This document shows, piece after piece, positions 54,329 through 63,575 of a stretch of DNA of 64,000 nt. The position numbers were made by a program, and so were the translations under genes. Position 1 is the first letter of the stretch; each line of letters starts with the position of its first letter. The DNA is from Thalassoglobus neptunius. Its GTDB lineage: Bacteria > Planctomycetota > Planctomycetia > Planctomycetales > Planctomycetaceae. Under the pieces are notes generated by a model, which was not told the DNA's origin, did no database searches, and saw nothing but the letters and a program-made list of their open reading frames with translations. The stretch is from positions 1,876,341 to 1,940,340 of the forward strand of contig NZ_SIHI01000001.1 of the NCBI RefSeq assembly GCF_007859735.1, given 5' to 3'.

Positions 54329-55675
54329 ATGTCCAACGTATCGCAGCATTCACAGAAGGGGCATGGTTGTGCCCCAGCTCACTTCCAGCACTTGTCTCGT
54401 CGCGGCTTTCTTCAACTCGGCATGCTTGCCGGAACATCACTGACTCTTCCCCAACTCCTCGCGCGTCGCGCTCAGGCCGAACTCAAAGATTACGACAACT
54501 TCGAAGGCACAGCCAAATCGATCATCCACATCTTCCTCCCCGGTGGACTTGCTCAACAGGAATCCTTCGACCCCAAACCATATGCCCCCATCGAATATCG
54601 TGGGGAAATGCGGAACATTAAGACGAAGCTGGACGGCGTTCTCTTCGGAGAAACACTGCAGAAAACCGCACAAATCGCTGACAAATTGTGCGTGATCCGT
54701 TCGATGTCGCACGGTGAAGCCGCTCACGAACGCGGCACTCACAATATGTTTACCGGATATCGACCAAGTCCGGCCCTTCAGTTTCCGTCGATTGGATCTG
54801 TGATCAGCCAACAATACGGAAGCCGCAACAATCTGCCACCATACGTTTGTGTTCCCAATCAGCCAAACGTCTATGCGGGCAGTGGCTATTTGAGCTCAGC
54901 GTTTGCTCCATTCTCACTTGGAAGCGATCCCGCCAGTGGCGGATTCAAAGTTCGCGACCTCAACCTTCCGAATGGAGTCGACGAAAGCCGCTTCGCAAAT
55001 CGACGATCTGCTCTCGAAGCAGTGAATGCCTACTTCCAAAGTCGTGAGACTTCGGATCAGATCAACGCCATGGATTCGTTCTACGAATCGGCTTACAACC
55101 TCATCTCTTCTCCCGAGGCACGCGAAGCGTTCGACCTTGAGAAAGAAGACGCCAAGCTCCGTGATGAATACGGACGCAATCAGGCCGGAGCGAGAATGTT
55201 GCTCGCTCGACGCCTCGTTGAAGCAGGCGTTCGCATGGTGAACCTCACTTACGGCGGATGGGATAATCACGACAACATCGTGGCAGGCTTCCGTCGCCAG
55301 ATGCCGAGTTTCGATCAGGCGTTCTCGCGTCTGATCAACGACCTCGACGAGCGCGGCCTTCTCGATGAAACGCTCGTGATGGTTTCTTCCGAATTCGGAA
55401 GAACTCCAAAGATCAACAACACTGCTGGCCGGGATCACTGGCCGAAAGTCTTCAGCGTCGCCCTCGCAGGTGGCGGAATGAAACGTGGTTACGTTTACGG
55501 ATCATCCAATGCGACCGCGAGCGAACCCGAAGAAAACGAAGTGAGTGTCGAAGACCTGTTCACGACTGTCTACCACGCTCTTGGAATCGTGGCAGATAAA
55601 GAATTGATGGCTCCTGGTGACCGTCCGATTGAAATCGTCGATGGCGGCTCAGTTGTTCAGGACCTGCTGGCTTAG
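54329..55675 (+). CDS. DUF1501 domain protein, Tat-exported
   Basis: A 448-residue DUF1501 protein. The N-terminus has a Tat motif, SRRGFLQLGMLAG (R24, R25 as twin arginine), and a signal end near ARRAQAE. Landmarks: IHIFLPGGLAQQESFDPKP at about 65, SMSHGEAAHERGTHNMFTGY at about 125, SSEFGRTPKIN, and the DHWPKVFSVALAGGG stretch. AAGGAG stands 10 bases before the ATG. It is first in a cluster with PPC, DUF1549/1553 and cytochrome-WD40 proteins, the usual planctomycete context, and differs from the copy at 2484-3893 by having the Tat motif complete. Confidence 0.92.
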   Translation: MSNVSQHSQKGHGCAPAHFQHLSRRGFLQLGMLAGTSLTLPQLLARRAQAELKDYDNFEGTAKSIIHIFLPGGLAQQESFDPKPYAPIEYRGEMRNIKTKLDGVLFGETLQKTAQIADKLCVIRSMSHGEAAHERGTHNMFTGYRPSPALQFPSIGSVISQQYGSRNNLPPYVCVPNQPNVYAGSGYLSSAFAPFSLGSDPASGGFKVRDLNLPNGVDESRFANRRSALEAVNAYFQSRETSDQINAMDSFYESAYNLISSPEAREAFDLEKEDAKLRDEYGRNQAGARMLLARRLVEAGVRMVNLTYGGWDNHDNIVAGFRRQMPSFDQAFSRLINDLDERGLLDETLVMVSSEFGRTPKINNTAGRDHWPKVFSVALAGGGMKRGYVYGSSNATASEPEENEVSVEDLFTTVYHALGIVADKELMAPGDRPIEIVDGGSVVQDLLA

Positions 55676-55827
55676 CCCGATTTCTCTGCGAAGGGAATGA
55701 ACTTGAGAGTGGTTAACGACTCGACATCGTCGTGTTGTCCATTGATTCCTCAAGCGCGTCGACGCGATCCGACTCATTGACCACACACAACGCCCACCCT
55801 GTTGACAGATGTCCACAAGGAGAAATT

Positions 55828-58404
55828 ATGCGATGCCTTAGAGCATTTTCTCAGACAGAGCTTGCGACTTTGCACACGAAAAACGAAGCAAATCGACCTC
55901 AGGCAGTTCAGGCGAATGAGCAAATGAGAACAACTCGCTTGGCCAGCCTCGGAATGCTCTGCTCACTGGCTTTCCTCCTCTGTTCCCAAGTTGCATCCGC
56001 AGCTGCCCCGCGTTTCACCGCAGTCACCCCAAGAGCGGGAGCTCGTGGGCAGGAATTGACGATCACGTTGAGCGGAACAAACCTCGAGGACGCCGAAGAA
56101 CTCCTTCTGTATGATGACGGACTCGAAGTCCTCTCGCTCGAGCACCCGGAAGAAGAGAAAGACAAAGCGAAGAAAGTCCTCGTCAAACTCAGAGTTGCCG
56201 ACGATTGCCGTTTGGGAACGCAAAGAATGCGAATCCGTACCCGCACCGGGCTGTCGGATCTTCAGAACTTTGTGGTCAGTCCTTTCGAAGTACACAACGA
56301 GAAAGAACCGAATACGGACTTCTCGGCTCCGCAGGAACTTCCGTTTAACTCCAGTGTCGTCGGCCGCATCGACCGTGAAGACGTTGACTATTATGTGATC
56401 GACGCAAAACAGGGGCAGCGGATCAGTGCGGAAGTCTTCGGAACACGCATCGGATCGTCGACCGGAGTGAATTACTTCGACCCCTACCTCGCGATCATCG
56501 ATGAAAACCGCTTCGAAATCGCGGTGAGTGATGACTCCCCACTCGTTCATAACGACGCTGTCGTCTCCGCAATTGCTCCTCGAGACGGACGCTACGTCAT
56601 TCAGATTCGTGACTCGTCTTACAATGGAGATGGACGTGCACATTATGTGTTAAGTGTCGGGAACTTCCCGCGTCCGACGTCGGTCATTCCGTCCGGCGGG
56701 AAACCGGGAGAGACGTTGACAGTCACCTTTTTGGGAGACCCGCTCGGTCCGATTACGCAAGACGTCACACTCCCCGATGTTCCAAACATCGAGCGATTCG
56801 GTCTCGAAGTCCGCGATGAGTTTGGCCTCGCCCCATCCCTGCAGCCGTTTCGTCTCAGCCCGATCGAGAACACAATCGAGGCAGAACCCAACAATGACCG
56901 GAAAGCTGCGACGGCGTGTTCTGCTCCCGGAGCGGTCAACGGAGTGATCTCCGAAGCGGGGGACATCGACTACTTCAAATTCACCGCAAAGAAAAACCAG
57001 CAGTTCGATATCGAAGTGCATGCTCGACGACTGCGTTCCGGTCTCGATCCAGTTGTGACTGTCGTGAATACGGAAAGCGGCAAAGGCGTTGTCTCAAACG
57101 ATGATAGCCGAGGCCCTGACAGCTACGTTCGATTCAAAGCTCCTGAGGACGGAGAGTATTCCGTCGGCGTGTATGACCACCTGCGTCGCGGACAGGAAGA
57201 TTTCACCTACCGCATCGAAATCAGCCCGATCGAACCAACGTTGCAGGCCAGTCCGACGGAATTCTCGAGATACGTCCAGCACCAGATCATCATTCCTCAG
57301 GGAGCGGGATCGGGAATCGTTGCGAACGTTCAGCGTAGGGATATCGGAGGCGCAGTCAATTTCCGCAGCGACGATCTTCCAGCTGGTGTTCGACTGGAAT
57401 GCCCGGAAGGCTGGCGAGGCGGCGGATCGATGCCAGTCGTCTTCTTCGCAGACTCGGACGCTCCACTCTCCGGGAAGTTCTCAGCGATTGAAACGTTCCT
57501 CGACGATCCCAAACAGCCCGATCGAGTTGTCACTGGACCACTTTATCAGGACGTCCTGATGGTTCGAGGACGGAACAACAATCGCGTCTGGGAAGAGCGA
57601 ATGAATCGGCTGCCAATTGTGGTCACTCAGAAAGCTCCATTCCGAGTCTGGGCAGAAACTCCCGCCGTTCCAATTGTCCGTGGGGGCTCGCTCAATCTCA
57701 TTGTGAAATGCGAGAAGGAAGAAGGCTGGGACGAAGACATCAGCGTCCGTCTGCTTCAAAACCCGCCCGGAATCAATTCGAGCGGTTCCGTCAAAATCCC
57801 CAAGGGGAAAACTGAAGCGTCCATCCCCATCAACGCAGCTGGGAACGCGGCACTGCGTGAATCCATGATCTCGTTGCGTTGCATTGCCCGGGTCGGGAAC
57901 GGCTCCATCGAGTTGTGCACCGAGTTCATTCCACTGCGTGTCGAAGAACAATATGTGACTCTTGAATTCGTTCAGTCCGCTGTCGAACGGGGGAAAGAAG
58001 TTACGTTCCCAGTGAAGGTGAACAAGCAGAAGGATTTCACCGGGACAGCGACGGTCGAACTTCTCGGCCTGCCAGCCAATGCCTCTGCAGAGAAAATGGA
58101 ATTGACCGCAGAGACAACCGAGCTGAACTTCCAGATTAAGACAACGGAGAAAACTCCACCCGGCATGAGCAAGAATGTTTTCTGCCGCGTCATGGTTCCG
58201 GAAAACGGAGCGACGATCCTCCACAACCTGGGATCCGGTGTTCTTCGAGTCGACAAGCCTCTCCCACCGAAAAAGGATTCTCCGAAACCGGCTCCAAAAG
58301 TCGCAAAAGCGCCTCCAGCGGAGAAACCGTTGTCGCGTCTGGAACAGCTTCGCCTGCAGAAGAAACAGCAAGCGGAAGCCGCTCAGGCGGACGCAGGAGA
58401 GTAA
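55828..58404 (+). CDS. PPC-domain surface protein, planctomycete type
   Basis: About 858 residues. The frame is open from 55732, but AAGGAG lies 5 bases before the ATG at 55828. A signal segment (RLASLGMLCSLAFLLCSQVASA) comes only after a 32-residue polar stretch; Met at 55924 would give a normal signal peptide, so the start remains somewhat open. After an Ig/IPT-like domain (about 60-150) come two PPC (prepeptidase C-terminal) domains, near 160-285 (DREDVDYYVIDAKQGQRIS) and 346-470 (EAGDIDYFKFTAKKNQQFDI), then beta-rich domains and a Lys/Pro/Ala-rich tail. PPC domains usually help secretion or carbohydrate binding; in this family no enzyme is attached. It is the second gene of the cluster. 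Confidence 0.87.
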   Translation: MRCLRAFSQTELATLHTKNEANRPQAVQANEQMRTTRLASLGMLCSLAFLLCSQVASAAAPRFTAVTPRAGARGQELTITLSGTNLEDAEELLLYDDGLEVLSLEHPEEEKDKAKKVLVKLRVADDCRLGTQRMRIRTRTGLSDLQNFVVSPFEVHNEKEPNTDFSAPQELPFNSSVVGRIDREDVDYYVIDAKQGQRISAEVFGTRIGSSTGVNYFDPYLAIIDENRFEIAVSDDSPLVHNDAVVSAIAPRDGRYVIQIRDSSYNGDGRAHYVLSVGNFPRPTSVIPSGGKPGETLTVTFLGDPLGPITQDVTLPDVPNIERFGLEVRDEFGLAPSLQPFRLSPIENTIEAEPNNDRKAATACSAPGAVNGVISEAGDIDYFKFTAKKNQQFDIEVHARRLRSGLDPVVTVVNTESGKGVVSNDDSRGPDSYVRFKAPEDGEYSVGVYDHLRRGQEDFTYRIEISPIEPTLQASPTEFSRYVQHQIIIPQGAGSGIVANVQRRDIGGAVNFRSDDLPAGVRLECPEGWRGGGSMPVVFFADSDAPLSGKFSAIETFLDDPKQPDRVVTGPLYQDVLMVRGRNNNRVWEERMNRLPIVVTQKAPFRVWAETPAVPIVRGGSLNLIVKCEKEEGWDEDISVRLLQNPPGINSSGSVKIPKGKTEASIPINAAGNAALRESMISLRCIARVGNGSIELCTEFIPLRVEEQYVTLEFVQSAVERGKEVTFPVKVNKQKDFTGTATVELLGLPANASAEKMELTAETTELNFQIKTTEKTPPGMSKNVFCRVMVPENGATILHNLGSGVLRVDKPLPPKKDSPKPAPKVAKAPPAEKPLSRLEQLRLQKKQQAEAAQADAGE

Positions 58405-58496
58405 TTCCGACCACCGTTTTCGTACTTCCTTAGACTTGCACCTTTGCCATCCAAGACGACCACCACGTTGACGGAGTCACGACCGGACGATCATCC

Positions 58497-60929
58497 ATGA
58501 GAAATGTATTTCTGAGCATCATCTGCTTGCCCGTTCTGTGCCTGGCAACCAACTCCCTGGTTCTCGCAGACGGCAACCTTGTTGAACTACGAGTCTTCCC
58601 GAAGGATGTCTCACTGACGACGAAACGAGATTTCCAGTCCGTCGTCGTTCAGGGATATTACGACAACGGACTGACGGCCGACTTAACCGAGCAGGCCGAA
58701 TGGAAAATGGAAGATGCTTCTCTTGTCTCACAGGAGAAGAATGTTTTCCGCCCCGCTGCCGACGGCGAAACACAACTGACTGTCTCCGTCGGAGAGAAGT
58801 CGGTGACCGTTCCCGTCAAAGTTGCTCGCGCAAGCGACGATCGCCCGGTAAGCTTCAAGCTGGACGTGATGCCTGTTCTGACGAAGTCCGGATGTAACAC
58901 CGGAAGCTGTCATGGGGCCGCTCGCGGGAAAGACGGCTTCAACCTTTCTCTCTTTGGTTATGATCCGGATGGTGATCACTTCCGAATCACTCGCGAACAA
59001 CCGGGACGTCGCGTCAATCTGGCGATTCCAGAAGCGAGCCTGTTGGTGGAAAAAGGAGCCGGTGTCGTTCCGCATACCGGCGGAAAACGATTCGATCTTG
59101 AATCCAAGATGTGCCAGACCATCGTCGAGTGGATCGCCAATGGCACACCAACCGATCCCAAGGACCAAGCCACGTGTACTTCGATTGAAATGTACCCGAA
59201 GCAAGCTGTCCTCGATGGAACTGGCGAATCACAGCGTACCGTTGTCATCGCGACCTATTCAGACGGAACCGTTCGCGATGTCACCAGCCTCGCTGCCTTC
59301 ACAACGAGCAACGAAACTGCAATCGCAGTCGACGAACACGGCCTTGTCACTGCGGGCGAACGCGGAGAAGGATTTGTGATGGCGCGATTCGACGTTCACA
59401 CCGTCGGATCTCAATTCCTGTCGCTTCCCAAAGGTTTGCAATACGAAGAACAACCGGAAACTCCCGCGAACGAAATTGACGTTCTCGTCGCCCAGAAGCT
59501 GAAGAAGCTGCGGCTGCATCCTTCCGAACTCTGCTCCGATGAAGAGTTTCTCAGACGTGTCTCGATTGACTTGATCGGTCTGACTCCGACGTACGAAGAA
59601 TACACTGCCTTTCTCGCGGACTCGTCACCGGACAAACGCGCACGGAAAATCGACGAGCTTCTCGATCGAAAAGAATTCACCGAAGTGTGGGTCTCGAAGT
59701 GGGCTGAGTGGCTCATGATGCGATCGAGCAACCAGGTCTCTCAGAAATCAATCTTCCTTTACTACCAATGGCTCGTTGAGCAAATCGCGAACAACGTTCC
59801 GATGGACGAAATGGTTCGGGAAATTCTCTCATCAAGTGGCGGAACCTTCACCACTCCGCAGACGAACTTCTACGAAATCGAACGTGACCAGCTGAAGGTT
59901 GCCGAGAACGTCGCGCAGATCTTCATGGGAATGCGGATTCAGTGTGCCCAGTGCCACAACCATCCATTCGATCGATGGACACAGGATGAATATTACGATT
60001 TCGCAGCATTCTTTTCGCAAGTCGGACGAAAACGCGGAGAAGACGAGCGAGAACAGATCATCTTCAATCGCGGCGGAGGAGAGGTCAAACACTCGGTCAC
60101 GGGACAGAATGCCACGCCGACATTCCTGGGCGGACCATCTCCGGATACCAAAGGGAAAGATCGGCGAGTCGTCGTCGCGAACTGGCTCGCTTCGAATGAA
60201 AATCCGTTCTTCGCAAAGAACTTTGCCAACCGAATCTGGCATCACTTCTTCGGAATTGGAATCGTCGAACCGATCGACGACTTTCGAATCTCGAATCCGG
60301 CCAGCAACCCGGAATTGCTCGATGAACTCGCGCAACGTTTGACCGATTACGACTACGACATGCGAAAGTTGATTCGCGACATCTGTAACTCAAACACATA
60401 CCAGCGAACGACTCGTCGAAATGAAAGCAACATGACCGACGAGCTGAACTTCGCACATCAGAACATTCGTCGAATCAAAGCCGAATCGATGCTCGACGTC
60501 ATCAGTCATGTGACAGGCACCAAAGATGACTTCGCGAAGCTTCCAGTGGGAGCACGAGCTGTCCAGATCGCAGACGGTGCAACTTCCACATACTTCCTGA
60601 CAACATTCGGGCGTGCAACGCGGGAAACAGCTTGTTCTTGCGAAGTGAAAATGGAGCCAACTCTCTCACAGGCACTTCACCTGTTAAACGGCGATACGGT
60701 CAATAATAAAATGAGACAGGGCAACCAGATTAAAACTCTCCTCGATCAGGGACTGTCTCCTGAACAAGTGATCGAACGACTTTATATCGTCACACTCTGT
60801 CGGAAACCGACAGCCGAGGAACTGGAATCACTTTCGCCTCTTTACGCAGAGGGGACGAACGTCCAGCAAGGTCTTGAAGATGCCTATTGGGCATTGCTGA
60901 ACTCGCGTGAGTTCCTCTTCAACCACTAA
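58497..60929 (+). CDS. DUF1549/DUF1553 protein with Big-type domains
   Basis: An 810-residue exported protein (signal peptide ending near LVLADG). Order: bacterial Ig-like domain (25-115), a segment with CNTGSCHG at 133-140, a second Ig-like Big_2 domain (about 225-315, ATYSDGTVRDVTSLAAF), DUF1549 (about 335-545) and DUF1553 (550-805). CAQCHNHPF at 483-491 is a CxxCH site for c-type haem at the end of DUF1549. The earlier C133-N-T-G-S-C138-H139 has four residues between cysteines rather than two, so haem attachment there is uncertain. Not joined to a PSCyt1 domain, unlike the copy at 3896-6430; that module is found in the next gene. Confidence 0.9.
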   Translation: MRNVFLSIICLPVLCLATNSLVLADGNLVELRVFPKDVSLTTKRDFQSVVVQGYYDNGLTADLTEQAEWKMEDASLVSQEKNVFRPAADGETQLTVSVGEKSVTVPVKVARASDDRPVSFKLDVMPVLTKSGCNTGSCHGAARGKDGFNLSLFGYDPDGDHFRITREQPGRRVNLAIPEASLLVEKGAGVVPHTGGKRFDLESKMCQTIVEWIANGTPTDPKDQATCTSIEMYPKQAVLDGTGESQRTVVIATYSDGTVRDVTSLAAFTTSNETAIAVDEHGLVTAGERGEGFVMARFDVHTVGSQFLSLPKGLQYEEQPETPANEIDVLVAQKLKKLRLHPSELCSDEEFLRRVSIDLIGLTPTYEEYTAFLADSSPDKRARKIDELLDRKEFTEVWVSKWAEWLMMRSSNQVSQKSIFLYYQWLVEQIANNVPMDEMVREILSSSGGTFTTPQTNFYEIERDQLKVAENVAQIFMGMRIQCAQCHNHPFDRWTQDEYYDFAAFFSQVGRKRGEDEREQIIFNRGGGEVKHSVTGQNATPTFLGGPSPDTKGKDRRVVVANWLASNENPFFAKNFANRIWHHFFGIGIVEPIDDFRISNPASNPELLDELAQRLTDYDYDMRKLIRDICNSNTYQRTTRRNESNMTDELNFAHQNIRRIKAESMLDVISHVTGTKDDFAKLPVGARAVQIADGATSTYFLTTFGRATRETACSCEVKMEPTLSQALHLLNGDTVNNKMRQGNQIKTLLDQGLSPEQVIERLYIVTLCRKPTAEELESLSPLYAEGTNVQQGLEDAYWALLNSREFLFNH

Positions 60930-61075
60930 GCCGGTACTAAATGTGTTTTCTATTGTCGACTGATATCGACTTCAGATTTTCACTGACAATTACTGCATGA
61001 ACACTGACGCCGTCAGTTGAATATCGACACCAGTAACTTCACTCAACACGATCGTTACTCTGGCTAGCCATCACT

Positions 61076-63469
61076 ATGTTGAACATCCATTCATTGAGAA
61101 CTTCTCTGTTGTGTTTCGCCACACTCGTCACCCTCACATGTTCGCACGTGAGGGCTGATGAGAAAGACTCGAAAAGTGACGAGAAGCCCGTCGAGAAAAT
61201 CACCTTCGACGACCATGTGCTTCCGGTCTTTCGGGCACGATGTGGATCATGCCACAACGCAAACGATCGTCGCGGGGGACTTGTTCTCGATCAGTATGCA
61301 GGAGTGATGGAAGGTGGCTCCTCGGGTGAAGTGGTCGATCCCGGCAGTGCCGAATTCAGCTATCTCTGGTTACTCGTGAACCATGAAGACAGCCCCAAAA
61401 TGCCTCCCAACGCCGACAAACTTCCAGAAAGTGAATTGGCTGTCATTCGAAAATGGATCGACATGGGAGCCCTCGAAAATGCGGGCAGTAAAGCGAAAAT
61501 CAAAAAACGCCAATCGTTGGCGCGGATTGAAGTGTCGACGGAGCGTCCCGCACACGTTGCGATGCCGCAATCATATTTCGGAGATCCGGTTGTCACGCCA
61601 CTATCAACGAATGCCGTCACCGCGCTGGCAACAAGTCCCTGGGCACCGATTGTCGCGGTTTCTGGGCATCAACAAGTCAGCTTGCACAATTCTCAGACAC
61701 GTGAACCACTCGGCGTCCTTCCATTTCCCGAAGGCCAGCCACAAATTATGAAGTTCAGCCGGAACGGATCTCTGCTGATGGTCGGAGGAGGCCGGGGCGG
61801 CCAGTCCGGAAAAGTGGTTGTTTATGATGTCGCAACCGGTGAGCGAAGAATCGAGGCGGGTGCTGAATACGACGAAGTTCTGGCTGCGGACATCAGTTCC
61901 GATCAGATGTACATTGCACTCGGTGGCCCGAAGAAGATGGTTCGCGTGTACTCGGTCACGACCGGAGATCTTGTTTACGAAAACAAGAAGCACACCGACT
62001 GGGTGACAGCCATCGAATTCAGCCCGGACGGAGTCCTTCTCGCCAGCGGTGACCGCAGCAACGGTCTCGTTATCTGGGAAGCCGATACCGGAAGAATCTT
62101 CTATGAACTGAACGGCCATCGAGGGGCGATCACCGACGTAAGCTGGAGACCGGACAGCAACGTCCTGGCATCTTCAAGTGAAGACGGAACGATCAAACTC
62201 TGGGAGATGCAAAACGGAACCAATATCAAGTCTTGGAATGCTCACGGTGGCGGAGCACTTTCGGTCGAATACACTCGAACAGGGCAGGTCGTTTCGACTG
62301 GACGAGACAAAATGGCTCGACTTTGGGACGGCGACGGTAAGAAGTTGAAAGACTTCGGAGGCTTCAAAGATATCGGGATGGAAGTCGCATTCGACGCTGA
62401 CAGCAAAGTGGCAATCGCTGGCGACTGGTCCGGGGAGATTCGATTCTGGAACGCAGACGATGGTGCTCTTCTCGGCACACTCAACACAAATCCGCCGACG
62501 GTTTCGCAATACCTTTCTTCTCTCGAACCTCAATTAGCGGAAGCACGCCAGGCACACCAGAAAGCCGCGGAAGCGCTCGCAAAGCTCACTGCCGGTTTTG
62601 CTCAACGACAGGCTGCCTCGCAACAGGCCGCGAAAGAGCTCGAAACAGCCGAGAAGGCTTTGGCGGAAACAACGAGTCAGATGACCGCCGCGAAGAATGA
62701 ACTCCAAAATCAGGAAGCGGAACTGGCGAAAGCCAACACACAAGTGAATGAATCGCAAAAGCAACTGGCCGAAGCTCAAACGTCGCTTCAAGCCTCTGAA
62801 GCCGAATTGAAACCCATTCAGGCGAACTTCGAACAGCTGACGGCCAAAACAGAGCAACTCAAAGCAGCCAAAGAGGCATCAGCACGCGGGTTCGAGAAAG
62901 CCACTGAAACATTTGAAATCCTTACGCAGGCAGCTTCTCCCACTGCTCAGGAGACCGCAGCCAATGATCCAGCTGTCGCCACTTCTCTTGAGAAGCGAAG
63001 CGAGGTCGCAAAAACAGCGGAAGCAACTGTGACGCTCGCCAAAATTGTCGCCGAGCAAGCAGCAAGCCAGTATTCAAAAGGGGCAGAACAGCTTCAAGTC
63101 GTGACAACCGCGTTTCAGGCGGCTCAGAAGAAATTGGCCACAGCAAAAATGAACGTCGCCAATCTCGAGAAACAACACGCGGCGAATCTCTCCGCTCAAC
63201 AGAAAGTGCAGCAGCAGATCGTGAAGTCCAAGACGCAACTTGCCGAGTTAAAGGCTAAAGCGGATGGACAGACCGCAAGTCGAGATGCAGCCAAAGAGAA
63301 AGCGGCAACTCTCGCAAAAGCTGCGGAACTGACCGAAGAAGAAAACGCAAAGCTGCAGAGTACTAAAGCTGCAGCAGAGGCTTCTCAGAAGCGACTTGAG
63401 GGCTTGGAAAGCCAGTTTGACCGACTCTCGCTCGCACGCAACGAACTTGCATCTGCTCAGTCGGAGTAG
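61076..63469 (+). CDS. PSCyt1 cytochrome-WD40-coiled-coil protein
   Basis: A 797-residue secreted protein. Signal peptide to about residue 27 (CSHVRADEK). PSCyt1 cytochrome c module: CGSCH at 56-60 with MPPNADKLPE as the possible distal-ligand section (Met). WD40 beta-propeller repeats at about 170-470 (for example IEFSPDGVLLASGDRSNGLV, VSWRPDSNVLASSSEDGTIK). From 478 to the end is a long Ala/Glu/Gln/Lys coiled coil of about 320 residues, which may span tens of nanometres or form a fibre. It is last in the cluster and ends at a terminator. Such proteins are a planctomycete speciality; their role, possibly scaffolded electron transfer, is not established. Confidence 0.88.
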   Translation: MLNIHSLRTSLLCFATLVTLTCSHVRADEKDSKSDEKPVEKITFDDHVLPVFRARCGSCHNANDRRGGLVLDQYAGVMEGGSSGEVVDPGSAEFSYLWLLVNHEDSPKMPPNADKLPESELAVIRKWIDMGALENAGSKAKIKKRQSLARIEVSTERPAHVAMPQSYFGDPVVTPLSTNAVTALATSPWAPIVAVSGHQQVSLHNSQTREPLGVLPFPEGQPQIMKFSRNGSLLMVGGGRGGQSGKVVVYDVATGERRIEAGAEYDEVLAADISSDQMYIALGGPKKMVRVYSVTTGDLVYENKKHTDWVTAIEFSPDGVLLASGDRSNGLVIWEADTGRIFYELNGHRGAITDVSWRPDSNVLASSSEDGTIKLWEMQNGTNIKSWNAHGGGALSVEYTRTGQVVSTGRDKMARLWDGDGKKLKDFGGFKDIGMEVAFDADSKVAIAGDWSGEIRFWNADDGALLGTLNTNPPTVSQYLSSLEPQLAEARQAHQKAAEALAKLTAGFAQRQAASQQAAKELETAEKALAETTSQMTAAKNELQNQEAELAKANTQVNESQKQLAEAQTSLQASEAELKPIQANFEQLTAKTEQLKAAKEASARGFEKATETFEILTQAASPTAQETAANDPAVATSLEKRSEVAKTAEATVTLAKIVAEQAASQYSKGAEQLQVVTTAFQAAQKKLATAKMNVANLEKQHAANLSAQQKVQQQIVKSKTQLAELKAKADGQTASRDAAKEKAATLAKAAELTEEENAKLQSTKAAAEASQKRLEGLESQFDRLSLARNELASAQSE

Positions 63470-63487
63470 GGCCAACGAGAGTCTATT

Positions 63488-63527
63488 AAGAGCACTGGCG
63501 GGAGTTGAAACAGCCGTCAGCGCTCTT
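63488..63527. terminator. Bidirectional hairpin between convergent genes
   Basis: AAGAGCACTGGCGG (63488-63501) pairs with CCGTCAGCGCTCTT (63514-63527) with one mismatch and one G-U pair, between the WD40 gene and the converging VOC gene. The T-tract is weak on both strands. Confidence 0.6.
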
Positions 63528-63575
63528 GGAAAAGTGCCATGTTCGCTTTCGAGTTGTTGAAGCGACTGGTTTCGA

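Noticed and set aside
54021-54329. 102-codon GTG-started frame ending at the DUF1501 start
   Set aside because: No recognisable content; the abutting stop with ATG is probably chance, and it contains the possible promoter.
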